From: Thermosynechococcus vestitus BP-1
Lineage (GTDB): Bacteria; Cyanobacteriota; Cyanobacteriia; Thermosynechococcales; Thermosynechococcaceae
Assembly (NCBI RefSeq): GCF_000011345.1
Contig: NC_004113.1
Location: forward strand, 124,001 to 188,000
Length of the DNA stretch: 64,000 nucleotides
Direction of reading: 5' to 3'
The translations under genes were made by a program, and so were the position numbers. Of this stretch, positions 1-9,953 are shown piece by piece. Positions within the stretch are counted from its first letter, which is position 1, and every line of letters starts with the position of its first letter. The notes beneath the pieces were generated by a model. The model worked only from the letters and a program-made list of their open reading frames with translations, did no database searches and was not told where the DNA came from.

Positions 1-327
1 TTAAGTAGCAGAGCCAACGGGGTTACCACTGAGTACCTTTCCTGAAACTTCCCCACAGCTCCTAGGGAGGGTTGTGACCCAGAATTGGCTCCCCCCAGAA
101 GTATCGTTTAAGCGGCTAGAAAAATAGTACATTAGCCCTTTGATTGGCAGCCAGAGCGACTCGTTACTTAGAAGATTAAGTGTTGTTGTAAGATTCAACA
201 CTTCTGGGCTCCCCCAAACGTAGTTAGCCGACCATTCCCGCGAAGGATTGTAGGGGGTGTCTTCGCGCAGGCGGTTGCCGTTAAACTAAAACTACACCCT
301 AGCAGCAGAGCCCTTGCGGATTGTTGA
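1..327. other. Intergenic leader region with several inverted repeats, no recognised gene
   Basis: No recognised gene lies here. Inverted repeats are visible: AGTGTTG at 179-185 pairs with CAACACT at 196-202, and CGCGAAG at 239-245 pairs with CTTCGCG at 261-267. A minus-strand GTG-started frame of 66 codons (1-201) has no family resemblance I can name. The clustering of hairpins could mean a structured RNA or the end of a decayed element. I compared it by eye with tmRNA, RNase P RNA and SRP RNA signatures and found none. Confidence 0.3.
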
Positions 328-969
328 ATGGCAGCAATTTTTGAGCTTCATCCTGTCAACCCCCAGCCCCGCGCGATCGCCCAAATTGTTGAGGCTCTCA
401 AAGAAGGGGCAGTTATGCTCTACCCCACAGATACGGTCTATGCCATTGGCTGTGACATGAACCACAAGGGAGCGGTGCAACGGGTACGCCAACTCAAGCA
501 ACTCTCTAACGATAAACCCGTCACCTTTTTGTGCTCTTCTCTCTCCAATATTGCCCAGTATGCCTATGTCAGTGATTCCGCCTATCGCCTCATGCGTCGC
601 CTAATTCCGGGACCCTACACCTTTTTGCTGCCCGCTACCAAACTGGTGCCCCGCCTTGTCCAAAATCCCAAACGCAAAACGACGGGGATCCGCGTGCCTG
701 ACCATGTGGTGAGCCAAGCGCTGTTGACTGCCTTGGGCAATCCGATCATCTCCACCTCAGCACGACTACCCGACGATGAGACCTATTATGTGAATACCGC
801 AGATCTCTTCGATGCCTTTGACAAGCGGGTGGATTTGATGATTGATACGGGGGAACCGCCGACACAGCAAATGTCCAGTATCCTTGATCTCACCGTCGAA
901 CCACCCCTACTGGTGCGCAAGGGACGAGGCTGGGAAGCACTGCCGGCAGAAATGGTGACCGTTGAGTGA
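328..969 (+). CDS. YciO/YrdC-family (Sua5-like) protein
   Basis: A 213-residue single-domain member of the Sua5/YciO/YrdC superfamily. TsaC/Sua5 members make threonylcarbamoyl-AMP for t6A37 tRNA modification. The nucleotide-binding start PTDTVYAIGC is at residues 33-42, followed by the KPVTFL stretch near 63. The Ser-x-Asn signature of true TsaC reads STSAR here, so the protein looks nearer to the YciO branch, whose activity is weak or uncertain. There is no Sua5 C-terminal domain. The ATG at 328 gives the usual family length. It is followed at short distance by cobA on the same strand. The family call is firm, the exact reaction less so. Confidence 0.8.
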   Translation: MAAIFELHPVNPQPRAIAQIVEALKEGAVMLYPTDTVYAIGCDMNHKGAVQRVRQLKQLSNDKPVTFLCSSLSNIAQYAYVSDSAYRLMRRLIPGPYTFLLPATKLVPRLVQNPKRKTTGIRVPDHVVSQALLTALGNPIISTSARLPDDETYYVNTADLFDAFDKRVDLMIDTGEPPTQQMSSILDLTVEPPLLVRKGRGWEALPAEMVTVE

Positions 970-1022
970 GCCACTCGAGGTCTTCGGTCGGTGGAAACCG
1001 CTAGGCAAGGTTTAATTCAAGA

Positions 1023-1790
1023 ATGAGTTCATCACAATTAATTGGCAAAGTATATTTGGTGGGCGCAGGCCCCGGCGATGCGGGGCTACTGACGGTGCGT
1101 GCCAAGAACCTGCTGGAGTGGGCGGATGTGGTGCTCTACGATGCCCTAATTAGCCCCGAAATTCTTAACTTGATCAACCCCAAAGCAGAAAAAATTCATG
1201 TGGGCAAGCGGCGGGGCAACCATACCCTTTCCCAACCAGAGATTTGCCGCCTGTTGATTGAGTTGGCACAGCGCCATGCGGTCATTGTCCGCCTCAAGGG
1301 CGGTGATCCGTTTGTCTTTGGCCGAGGGGGTGAAGAGTGTTTGGCGCTAATCGAGGCTGGCATTACTGTGGAGGTGGTGCCGGGGATTACCAGTGGCGTG
1401 GCTGCACCTGCCTATGCGCACATTCCCCTCACCCATCGGGATTTTAGTTCTTCGGTGGTCTTTGTCACTGGCCATGAGGCTGCTGGTCGCTACCAACCCC
1501 GCGTCAATTGGCCAGCTCTGGCAACTGCGGTGGATACGATCGTGATTTACATGGGGCTCCACCATCTGGGGGAAATTGTGCCGCAATTGCTGGCAGGGGG
1601 GCGATCGCCCCAGACTCCCTTGGCCTTTATTGAATCAGGGACAACACCGCAACAACGGGTAGTGGTGACAACCCTAGAGCGCGCGATCGCCACCTATGAC
1701 GAGGCCCAGATTCAAACGCCTGCTTTGATTGTCATTGGTGAGGTCATTCACCTGCGCTCCCAGCTAGGGGGAAGTCTCCACCAAGCCTGA
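1023..1790 (+). CDS. cobA: Uroporphyrinogen-III C-methyltransferase (SUMT)
   Basis: A 255-residue SAM-dependent tetrapyrrole methylase that methylates uroporphyrinogen III at C2 and C7 to give precorrin-2, the branch point to cobalamin and siroheme. The N-terminal VGAGPGDAGLLTVRA loop, the GRGGEE motif and VVPGITSG are all present and in family order. There is no fused CysG or HemD domain, so it is the stand-alone type. Its 3' end overlaps the convergent ClC gene by 27 bp. cobH and cobL lie in the same window near 28-30 kb but are not linked to it. Confidence 0.9.
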   Translation: MSSSQLIGKVYLVGAGPGDAGLLTVRAKNLLEWADVVLYDALISPEILNLINPKAEKIHVGKRRGNHTLSQPEICRLLIELAQRHAVIVRLKGGDPFVFGRGGEECLALIEAGITVEVVPGITSGVAAPAYAHIPLTHRDFSSSVVFVTGHEAAGRYQPRVNWPALATAVDTIVIYMGLHHLGEIVPQLLAGGRSPQTPLAFIESGTTPQQRVVVTTLERAIATYDEAQIQTPALIVIGEVIHLRSQLGGSLHQA

Positions 1791-3650
1791 AGCAACAGGT
1801 TCAGGTTCTAGGGGCAACGACAGCATCGTCCGCTCCAAATAGGGCAGTAGCTTACGTCGCGTTTGATCCAGAGAATAGGCAAGGCGGATATTCTCTCTGG
1901 TGAGTAGTCCTAACACCCGTTGTGGGTTGTTGCGATCCACCACAGGTAACTGCCTTAAATCCCGCGCCGCCATGCGATCAATGGCGTCCTTCAGGGGTTC
2001 ATCACTGTAGGCCAGCAATAAGTTTCGCGTACAGACGCTCCCCACCGTTTGGGTTGGATAGGCGGTTGTTTCCTGATCCGCTTCCCAACGGGTCAGCACC
2101 CGACTAATATCCCCAAGGGTGATCAACCCCATCAAGTCCTGCTGACTATCGGTGACAAAGGCACAGTAGACTTTTTTTTCAATGAGTTGCAAGCCCGCTT
2201 CGACCACAGGGGTCGCTTCGCTGAGAAACAGCACCGGCGATTGCATGGCCTCTGCCACAGAAAGATTGGGGAGATTTTCCTCCTGCTCCTCCTTGTGGGA
2301 CTCAATGCTGGGTGCCAAGGCGGGCAGCTCACCCGGTTTTTGCACACTAAAACTATTCACTAACCAGACACTTAAGCCCACCGCTGCCATCAGGGGCAAA
2401 ATAATGCGATAGTCCCGCGTCATTTCAAAAAGCAGCAAAATGGCGGTTAAGGGTGCATTGACACTAGCTGCAAGGACGGCGGCCATTCCCACGGTTGCGT
2501 AGGCGGCAGGAGCCGCAATACTGTTGGCAAACATCGGTAAGAGAATAGGTAACACCTTACCGTAGGCAGCACCAAGGGAAGCTCCCAAAAAGAGTGCCGG
2601 CGCAAAGATGCCCCCCACTAGACCACTGCCTACACTCACTGCTGTTAAGAGCATCTTGGTAACTAGCAAGACCAACAGCAAGCCGAGGGAAAAATTCACA
2701 TCCCTGAGGATTGCTTCCACTGTTTCATAGCCAATGCCCAGCACTTGCGGCAAATACAGGGCAACCAAGCCAACGCAGAGCCCCCCCATCAAGGGACGCA
2801 GGGGTAGGGGAATGCGACCTAAAAACTGCATAGGTGGAATCTTCCCCTGAAAGATTTGCGGGAGCCACTGAAGTAACTGGGTATAGACAATGGCAACGCC
2901 GTAGGCCAACAGTCCCAGGCCCAAATACAAGGGCAACTCAAGGGAACTACGTACCTCATAGGCGGGCAGCTCAAAGGCAGGTTGTGACCCCAAGCCAATT
3001 TGGGTAATGAGCGCAGAAATCACAGCGGCCAAAAGCACCACACTCACAGCCGTTGTTTCAAAGGTGGTTCCTAAGACCACCTCTAGGGCAAAGAAGACGC
3101 CAGCGATCGGAGCATTGAAGCCTGCTGCTAAACCTGCCGCTGCCCCTGCACCAAGGAGCGACTTTTGCCGTTCTCGCGAGACCTTGAGCCCCTGACCAAG
3201 GAGAATGCCGATGTTGGCGCCCACTTCCACACTGGGTCCTTCTGGACCAAGGGATGCACCTGTACCTAGGGAAATTGCCGCCGCAAGGGTTTTGGCAATG
3301 GGGCGTATGAGAGGAATTTCCTGCCCAGCTTCGACAGCACTCATCAATGACATCAGGTTGGGACTAAACTCTTGGACAAACCAACGCATCATCCCCACCA
3401 GCAAGCCCCCTAGGGTCGGAACACAGGCCAGTGTCCACCCCCCCCAGTGACCAATGATCCCCATCAAGTTTTCAAGGGCAAGGTGATGAATTGTTTCAAT
3501 CAGGTAACGAAACAGCAGCACACTGAGGCCAGCGCTGCCGCCAATGAGCACCGCCAAGACCAGTACGACCGTTTCCGGGGGAGGCTGCAATTGGTTGAAA
3601 AGACGAGTGAGGCGAGATTCGCCAGCAGAAAGGCGGGAGAGGGAGGACAC
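1764..3650 (-). CDS. ClC-type chloride channel/antiporter with C-terminal CBS pair
   Basis: A 628-residue ClC protein of the inner membrane. The selectivity segment GTGASLGPEGPSVE is near residues 129-142, with the gating glutamate in GPEGP (E137). The second conserved helix motif GGIFAPALFLGA is near 345-356. About ten hydrophobic segments are followed by two CBS modules (about 455-610) that in this family bind adenine nucleotides. Bacterial ClCs are often H+/Cl- exchangers, but whether this is exchanger or channel cannot be settled by eye. The gene is convergent with cobA and downstream of the Z-ISO homologue on the same strand. Confidence 0.88.
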   Translation of the reverse strand: MSSLSRLSAGESRLTRLFNQLQPPPETVVLVLAVLIGGSAGLSVLLFRYLIETIHHLALENLMGIIGHWGGWTLACVPTLGGLLVGMMRWFVQEFSPNLMSLMSAVEAGQEIPLIRPIAKTLAAAISLGTGASLGPEGPSVEVGANIGILLGQGLKVSRERQKSLLGAGAAAGLAAGFNAPIAGVFFALEVVLGTTFETTAVSVVLLAAVISALITQIGLGSQPAFELPAYEVRSSLELPLYLGLGLLAYGVAIVYTQLLQWLPQIFQGKIPPMQFLGRIPLPLRPLMGGLCVGLVALYLPQVLGIGYETVEAILRDVNFSLGLLLVLLVTKMLLTAVSVGSGLVGGIFAPALFLGASLGAAYGKVLPILLPMFANSIAAPAAYATVGMAAVLAASVNAPLTAILLLFEMTRDYRIILPLMAAVGLSVWLVNSFSVQKPGELPALAPSIESHKEEQEENLPNLSVAEAMQSPVLFLSEATPVVEAGLQLIEKKVYCAFVTDSQQDLMGLITLGDISRVLTRWEADQETTAYPTQTVGSVCTRNLLLAYSDEPLKDAIDRMAARDLRQLPVVDRNNPQRVLGLLTRENIRLAYSLDQTRRKLLPYLERTMLSLPLEPEPVASGLVETSP

Positions 3651-3717
3651 TGGTGGAAAAACTTTGCCTGAAACGGGATAACTCTAACTCAATTATGCGC
3701 AATTTCCAGGGAAGAGG

Positions 3718-4443
3718 CTAAAAGGGCAACAGTTGCGGTGTCACATGGTAAAAGTAGGGATGCAGCCACCACAGCAAGGCGACAAAAATGACCACTCCCC
3801 CATAGGCGGGGCGCAAAAATTCCTGCCACACCAGTTGTTGCTTACCCTCCCAAATGGCTTTGAAGGGAATGATGGAAGTGCGGTTTTTCAGGGCAGCAAA
3901 GGCTTCTCCATGCCGTGCGTACCAGCGACGATCGCCATGCCAAACCCCAAAGCAGTGATGGGCAATGAGGCCAAGGGAGGTGAGCAACGTAAAGGATGTG
4001 CCCAACCACAGGGTATGGGCCACACACCAGATGAGCTGTCCCCACAACTGCGGGTGACGGGTAATGCGAATAATGCCCGTTTCGTAGAGGTGTACCTCTG
4101 GCTTTTGCACAGCGGCAATTTCCAGCAGGTTAAATGTGGCTGGATAAAGAAAGAGAAACGAAAGTGCCGATAGTCCCCACACTAGCGCCCCCATTCCCGG
4201 CACCTCTTGCAGTTGCCATAGCTGGACGCCGTCGTAGCGATGAGCCAAAAAGTAAAGAATCAAGATTGTGGCTAAAGGCAGACTGACTGAGGCAAAAAAA
4301 ATGCGATAAAGGCGGGCACCCAGCCGCTTTTCTGCCCAAGGGCGTAAGCTGGCCAAGCCACTGTGGGCGATCGCAAACAGGAGCAATAGCCCCACCATGA
4401 TCCACTGCGAACTGGTTTGCCAACTGTGGTGATCCACGCCCAT
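3718..4443 (-). CDS. NnrU/Z-ISO family membrane protein, probable 15-cis-zeta-carotene isomerase
   Basis: A 241-residue polytopic protein of the NnrU family. The segment ITRHPQLWGQLIWC followed by AHTLWLG, then GLIAHHCFGVWHGDRR and RTSIIPF, follows the plant Z-ISO pattern closely, including the histidines proposed as heme ligands. Z-ISO isomerises the 15-cis bond of tri-cis-zeta-carotene between phytoene desaturase and zeta-carotene desaturase. Homology to Z-ISO is read directly; the carotenoid role here is inferred. NnrU members elsewhere were linked to nitric oxide metabolism, but the extended match favours Z-ISO. It lies upstream of the ClC gene on the same strand. Confidence 0.75.
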   Translation of the reverse strand: MGVDHHSWQTSSQWIMVGLLLLFAIAHSGLASLRPWAEKRLGARLYRIFFASVSLPLATILILYFLAHRYDGVQLWQLQEVPGMGALVWGLSALSFLFLYPATFNLLEIAAVQKPEVHLYETGIIRITRHPQLWGQLIWCVAHTLWLGTSFTLLTSLGLIAHHCFGVWHGDRRWYARHGEAFAALKNRTSIIPFKAIWEGKQQLVWQEFLRPAYGGVVIFVALLWWLHPYFYHVTPQLLPF

Positions 4444-4768
4444 CTACTCCCCACGATTGAGCTCCCTTCCCATGATCCCAAAGGGTCAGGCGGTTTGTAA
4501 AGCAATGGAACTGAGCAGCAAAACCAAGCCTATGAGCTATAGTCAAGGCTTGAGGGCATCCGGCATCAATTTTTATCTTTAATTGACTCGAACTCAAAGC
4601 CTTGCAGCCAAGCCGTGAGGCGCCTCAAAATCCTTGTCCTAGGGTTGCGATCGCACCCATTCCCTTGATACACTAGCTAAGCTGATTAAATTGCCCTCGG
4701 CACATCAGTGTATCTTTTGTGCATTTTTGGTTTGGACACCATCATCACTGTAGGTTGGGTATAGTTGC
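4444..4768. other. Divergent intergenic region upstream of Z-ISO and rpsD
   Basis: This 325-bp stretch separates the minus-strand Z-ISO homologue from plus-strand rpsD. I see no small coding frame with a recognisable product. It holds one GCGATCGC octamer near 4648 and the candidate rpsD promoter listed separately. Confidence 0.5.
4665..4692 (+). promoter_or_regulatory. Candidate sigma-70-type promoter for rpsD-prfA-yciI
   Basis: TTGATA at 4665-4670 is followed after 16 bp by TAAATT at 4687-4692. It would start transcription about 70 bp before the rpsD ATG. Both hexamers match consensus only in part (5/6 and 4/6). Confidence 0.35.
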
Positions 4769-5377
4769 ATGGCTCGATATCGTGGCCCTCGTTTGAGAAT
4801 TGTCCGTCGTCTGGGTGAACTGGCTGGTCTCACCCGCAAAGTCCCCAAGCGGAGCTATCCCCCCGGTCAACACGGCCAAGCCCGCAAAAAGCGTTCGGAA
4901 TATGCGCTGCGCCTTGAGGAGAAGCAAAAACTACGCTTCAACTACGGGGTCTCGGAGCGGCAACTAGTGCGCTATGTCCGCAAAGCCCGCCGTGTGAGTG
5001 GTTCCACTGGGCAAACCCTCCTGCAGTTGTTGGAAATGCGGCTGGATAACACCGTTTTCCGCCTTGGAATGGCCCCCACGATTCCGGCAGCTCGCCAATT
5101 GGTGAATCATGGCCATATTCTGGTTAATGGTCGCAATGTTTCTATTCCTAGCTATCAGTGCCGTCCGGGGGATGTGATTACTGTTCGCGATAACGAGCGA
5201 TCGCGTCGCCTGGTGGAAACCAACCTTCAAAATCCCGGTCTTGCCAATCTCCCCAGCCACTTGGAACTCGATAAAAGCACCCTCACCGGCAGAGTGACCG
5301 GTATCGTTGAGCGCCAATGGGTGGCTCTTGAAGTGAATGAACTCCTCGTGGTTGAGTACTACTCCCGCAAAGTTTAG
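4769..5377 (+). CDS. rpsD: 30S ribosomal protein S4
   Basis: A 202-residue S4 protein, the usual cyanobacterial/chloroplast length. It starts [18 protein letters not shown] and has the S4 RNA-binding fold around residues 90-155 ([20 protein letters not shown], then NHGHILVNG). S4 binds the 5' domain of 16S rRNA and nucleates 30S assembly. It is not in a large ribosomal cluster: it stands alone as first gene of a probable rpsD-prfA-yciI unit, with prfA starting 18 bp downstream. Confidence 0.97.
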   Translation: MARYRGPRLRIVRRLGELAGLTRKVPKRSYPPGQHGQARKKRSEYALRLEEKQKLRFNYGVSERQLVRYVRKARRVSGSTGQTLLQLLEMRLDNTVFRLGMAPTIPAARQLVNHGHILVNGRNVSIPSYQCRPGDVITVRDNERSRRLVETNLQNPGLANLPSHLELDKSTLTGRVTGIVERQWVALEVNELLVVEYYSRKV

Positions 5378-6490
<1,113 letters not shown>

Positions 6491-6499
6491 GAGGATCAA

Positions 6500-6769
6500 A
6501 TGACTAAATTTGTGGCTTGGGGACGCTACTGCGAAGATGTCCTTGAACGGCGTGCCCCCCATCGCCAGGCACACCTCAATGGCCTTGCGGCTCAAAAAGA
6601 CCAAGGACTACTCATCACCATTGGCCCGACCAAAGACCTGCGCTACTTTTTTGCTATTTACGAGGCGGATAGCGAAGAAACCGTGCGCCAACTCATTGAA
6701 AACGACCCCTACTGGCAGCATCAGGTGTGGACAGACTACAGTATTCATGAGTGGATCCAAGCCCTCTAG
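6500..6769 (+). CDS. YciI-family protein
   Basis: An 89-residue protein of the YciI/YCII domain (dimeric alpha-beta barrel) family. The conserved His is in RRAPHRQAHL, followed by LLITIGPTKD and a C-terminal end typical of the family (DPYWQHQVWTDYSIHEW). The cellular role of YciI proteins is mostly unknown. A ribosome-binding GGAGG lies just before the ATG, and the gene starts 9 bp after prfA, so it is probably translated from the same mRNA. Confidence 0.8.
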   Translation: MTKFVAWGRYCEDVLERRAPHRQAHLNGLAAQKDQGLLITIGPTKDLRYFFAIYEADSEETVRQLIENDPYWQHQVWTDYSIHEWIQAL

Positions 6770-6793
6770 GGGCGAGGGCGGATCCGAACCTCC

Positions 6794-8029
6794 CTAGGGG
6801 GCAAGGGCGTTTCCCCGCATCAGGCTGCCAATCGTTTTTGCAGTAATTTTCAACTGCACTAAGGGATTAGCGGGTACAACGGTCTTGTAGAGGTAGCTAT
6901 CGAAGGTGAGCTTTTGCACATCAAGATCGCTACACATCTCCACAAAAGCCTCACGGGTGGCATCGGAGCGATAAAAGACCCGTTGCAGCAGATCCAAAAC
7001 AAGATAGGTCATGCCGTAGGCTTTGTCCCAGCGCTTCAGGTAGAGCTTGAGATCGGCTTCCGTAGGGATACGGCGACCGCCGTTGGAGGTCTCGACAATC
7101 GTTTCAGCACACATGCGGGCGGACTTGGCGGCAAAGTAAATGCCTTCTCCGGAGGACTTGGTCACGGTACCAGCCGCATCCCCCACAAGAGCGACGCGAC
7201 CGACAACTCGCCGAGGCCGAGGATGCTCAGGAATGGGGTGGGCTTCCACTTTAATAATTTGCCCTCCTTCCAGTTTGGCAGCAGCGCGGCTGCGGATTCC
7301 TGCTTGCAATTCCCGAATACGGTCTTTGTTGACCTTCATCGTGCCCGTGCCCACGGCTACATGGTCATATTTCGGGAAAACCCACGCATAAAAGTCAGGG
7401 GACACGTCATCCCCCACGTACATTTCTGCCAACTCGTTGTAGTAAGCCATTTTGTCCTCAGGTAGGCGAATCCGTTCCTGGTAGGCAATGGCATAGTTGT
7501 AATCGCCGGCATCAATTTCTTTGGCAATGCGAGAATTTGCCCCATCGGCACCAATCACCACATCCACTTCGAGGGTCTGAGCTGTGCCATCCTCTTGGAC
7601 ATAGTGGAGGGTGTAGGGCCGATCGCTGGTGGTGGGCTGTTCTAGCTTAAAGACAGTGCCATTGATCAAGTTGGCGCCCAAATCCGCTGCCCGATTGCGC
7701 ATAAAGCTATCGAGGACCTCGCGGCGGCACATACCGATATACTCGTGCTCCTTGAGGGTATGGCCAATGTTCACCTCAATGTTGGAGGGGGAAATCATTT
7801 TCATTTTGCGCACGCGGCGGTCAATGATTTCCGGTGGTAGGTCAAATTCACTGACCATGCACAGGGGGATCGCACCGCCACAGGGCTTGGCATTGTCTAA
7901 TTTACGTTCAAAGAGATAGGTTTGGATTCCGGCTTTGGCTAAGGTTTCGGCGGCTGAGGAACCCGCTGGACCCCCACCGACTACTGCTACCCGAAGTGAC
8001 AACGGACAACTCCCAATTTTGGCTAACAA
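6794..8029 (-). CDS. chlP: Geranylgeranyl diphosphate reductase
   Basis: A 411-residue FAD-dependent oxidoreductase. It reduces geranylgeranyl-chlorophyll or geranylgeranyl diphosphate to phytyl for chlorophyll, tocopherol and phylloquinone synthesis. The N-terminal dinucleotide-binding VVGGGPAGSSAAETL lies near residues 15-29 and the second FAD motif VALVGDAAGTVTKSSGEGI near 275-295. The length and the CGGAIPLC segment fit ChlP rather than archaeal lipid reductases. It is convergent with yciI and divergent from gpmI. A start a few codons downstream cannot be excluded. Confidence 0.92.
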   Translation of the reverse strand: MLAKIGSCPLSLRVAVVGGGPAGSSAAETLAKAGIQTYLFERKLDNAKPCGGAIPLCMVSEFDLPPEIIDRRVRKMKMISPSNIEVNIGHTLKEHEYIGMCRREVLDSFMRNRAADLGANLINGTVFKLEQPTTSDRPYTLHYVQEDGTAQTLEVDVVIGADGANSRIAKEIDAGDYNYAIAYQERIRLPEDKMAYYNELAEMYVGDDVSPDFYAWVFPKYDHVAVGTGTMKVNKDRIRELQAGIRSRAAAKLEGGQIIKVEAHPIPEHPRPRRVVGRVALVGDAAGTVTKSSGEGIYFAAKSARMCAETIVETSNGGRRIPTEADLKLYLKRWDKAYGMTYLVLDLLQRVFYRSDATREAFVEMCSDLDVQKLTFDSYLYKTVVPANPLVQLKITAKTIGSLMRGNALAP

Positions 8030-8287
8030 ACAACAGTTTGGATACTATCACGGGAATTTTTTGTCTTCAAGGATTTAATCCCGAAAAGCCGCATCTGTAA
8101 CAGTTTTCAACATTTGGCCATCCTGAGTGATCTGCTAGGATAGATCCATTTATTGACTAAGAATTGATCCAACCTGGGGACTTAAAGTGGTAGTGACCCG
8201 ATTTGTCTCTTGCGGTCGAGAATGGTATCATTTGCGAGGTTGTAAAATTTACACCATTTCCCAGAGAAGTTAAGGTAGGGCATTCAC

Positions 8288-9883
8288 ATGGCATCCTCTC
8301 CTGTTGCGCCCGTTGTTTTGGTGATTTTGGATGGCTGGGGTTATCGCGAAGAGACCTACGGTAATGCGATCGCCAGCGCTTATACACCCGTCATAGACAG
8401 TTTGTGGCAAGCCTATCCCCACACATTGATTCACACCTCTGGGAAGGCGGTGGGACTCCCCAAGGGACAAATGGGCAACTCCGAGGTGGGGCACTTAAAT
8501 ATCGGTGCTGGTCGCATTGTTCCCCAGGAGTTGGTACGCATTTCCGATGCCGTTGAAGAGGGCAGCCTGTTTAGCAATCCCGTCCTTGTGAGGCTCTGTC
8601 AAACCGTCAAGGAACGCAACGGTAAGCTGCATTTTATTGGTCTGTGTTCTGCGGGGGGGGTCCATTCCCACATTGACCATCTCTACGGCTTGGTGGAACT
8701 GGCCAAACGCCATGGCTTGCCTGCTTGTATCCATGTCATTACCGATGGTCGCGATACGCCCCCCCGGGATGCCGCAGGGGTTCTTGAGGAATTGGAGCAA
8801 CGCCTGAAAACCAGCGGCTGTGGACGAATTGTGACGGTGAGTGGTCGCTACTACGCCATGGATCGCGATCGCCGCTGGGAACGCACCGAGGCGGCCTACC
8901 GAGTCATGACCAGCAATGAGCATATTCAACCCCTGCGGGCAGTGGATGTGGCCCGTCAGTCCTATGCCCAGGATATTGGCGATGAATTCATTGTGCCCAC
9001 ACGGATTGCTGCCGGAGCCGTTGAACCGGGGGATGGCGTCGTGTTCTTTAATTTCCGTCCCGATCGCGCCCGCCAGCTGACCCAAGCCTTTATTGATCCT
9101 AACTTCAGCGGTTTTGAACGGGCGCTGATAACGCCCCTTGACTTTGTCACCTTTACCCAGTACGACGCTAGCTTTAACTGTGGGGTTGCTTTCCCGCCGC
9201 AAAATCTTAGCCATATCCTCGGAGAAGTCATTGCCGAGCATGGCCTAAAGCAACTGCGGGCAGCCGAAACAGAAAAATATGCCCATGTCACTTACTTCTT
9301 CAACGGTGGCCTTGAGGAACCCTTCCCCGGCGAAGATCGCATTCTCATCCCCAGTCCCATGGTGACCACCTATGATCAAGCCCCAGCCATGTCTGCCCTC
9401 GCTGTAACCCAAGCGGTCAAGAAGGCCATTGAGAAGCAGGAGTATGCCCTAGTTGTCGTTAACTTTGCCAACTCCGATATGGTGGGGCACACGGGGAAGT
9501 TAGCGGCGACGATTCAAGCCATTGAAACCGTGGATCGCTGTGTGGGGGTCTTGGTGGAAGCGGCCACAAAAGTGGGGGGAACGCTGCTCATCACCGCAGA
9601 TCACGGCAACGCTGAATACATGATTGATGAGGACGGCAACCCCTGGACAGCTCACACCACCAACCCGGTTCCCTTTATTTTAGTGGAAGGGGAGAAACGC
9701 AAAGTTCCTGGCCATGGTGGCCATGTGATCCTGCGGAAAGATGGCTGTCTTGCGGACATTGCCCCTACGATTCTTGAAATTCTGGAGCTACCCCAACCCC
9801 TAGAAATGACGGGGCGATCGCTAATTGTCAGTGCACCCTATGAAATGCGCCTAAATCGCACCCCTGTTTCCCTCAAGATCTAA
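8288..9883 (+). CDS. gpmI: 2,3-bisphosphoglycerate-independent phosphoglycerate mutase
   Basis: A 531-residue alkaline-phosphatase-superfamily mutase interconverting 3- and 2-phosphoglycerate. The metal-binding start VVLVILDGWGYR is at residues 9-20, the phosphorylated serine is Ser65 in GNSEVGH, and late metal ligands are seen in NFANSDMVGHTG and ITADHGNAE. The length is normal for GpmI. An AAGG-type ribosome-binding sequence precedes the ATG. The 258 bp between chlP and gpmI presumably holds both divergent promoters. Confidence 0.96.
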   Translation: MASSPVAPVVLVILDGWGYREETYGNAIASAYTPVIDSLWQAYPHTLIHTSGKAVGLPKGQMGNSEVGHLNIGAGRIVPQELVRISDAVEEGSLFSNPVLVRLCQTVKERNGKLHFIGLCSAGGVHSHIDHLYGLVELAKRHGLPACIHVITDGRDTPPRDAAGVLEELEQRLKTSGCGRIVTVSGRYYAMDRDRRWERTEAAYRVMTSNEHIQPLRAVDVARQSYAQDIGDEFIVPTRIAAGAVEPGDGVVFFNFRPDRARQLTQAFIDPNFSGFERALITPLDFVTFTQYDASFNCGVAFPPQNLSHILGEVIAEHGLKQLRAAETEKYAHVTYFFNGGLEEPFPGEDRILIPSPMVTTYDQAPAMSALAVTQAVKKAIEKQEYALVVVNFANSDMVGHTGKLAATIQAIETVDRCVGVLVEAATKVGGTLLITADHGNAEYMIDEDGNPWTAHTTNPVPFILVEGEKRKVPGHGGHVILRKDGCLADIAPTILEILELPQPLEMTGRSLIVSAPYEMRLNRTPVSLKI

Positions 9884-9953
9884 GGCTTTCTCAAGGGCGA
9901 CAGCACAAAATTTTAAGAAATCTTAAAATGGGGATAGTGCTTGTCGTGTTTTT

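Noticed and set aside
1-201. Minus-strand 66-codon frame
   Set aside because: GTG start, no recognisable motif, lies in a hairpin-rich region; not called as a gene.
1-327. tmRNA, RNase P RNA or SRP RNA
   Set aside because: No tag reading frame, no GAGGAAAGTCC-type or SRP loop motif was found on either strand.
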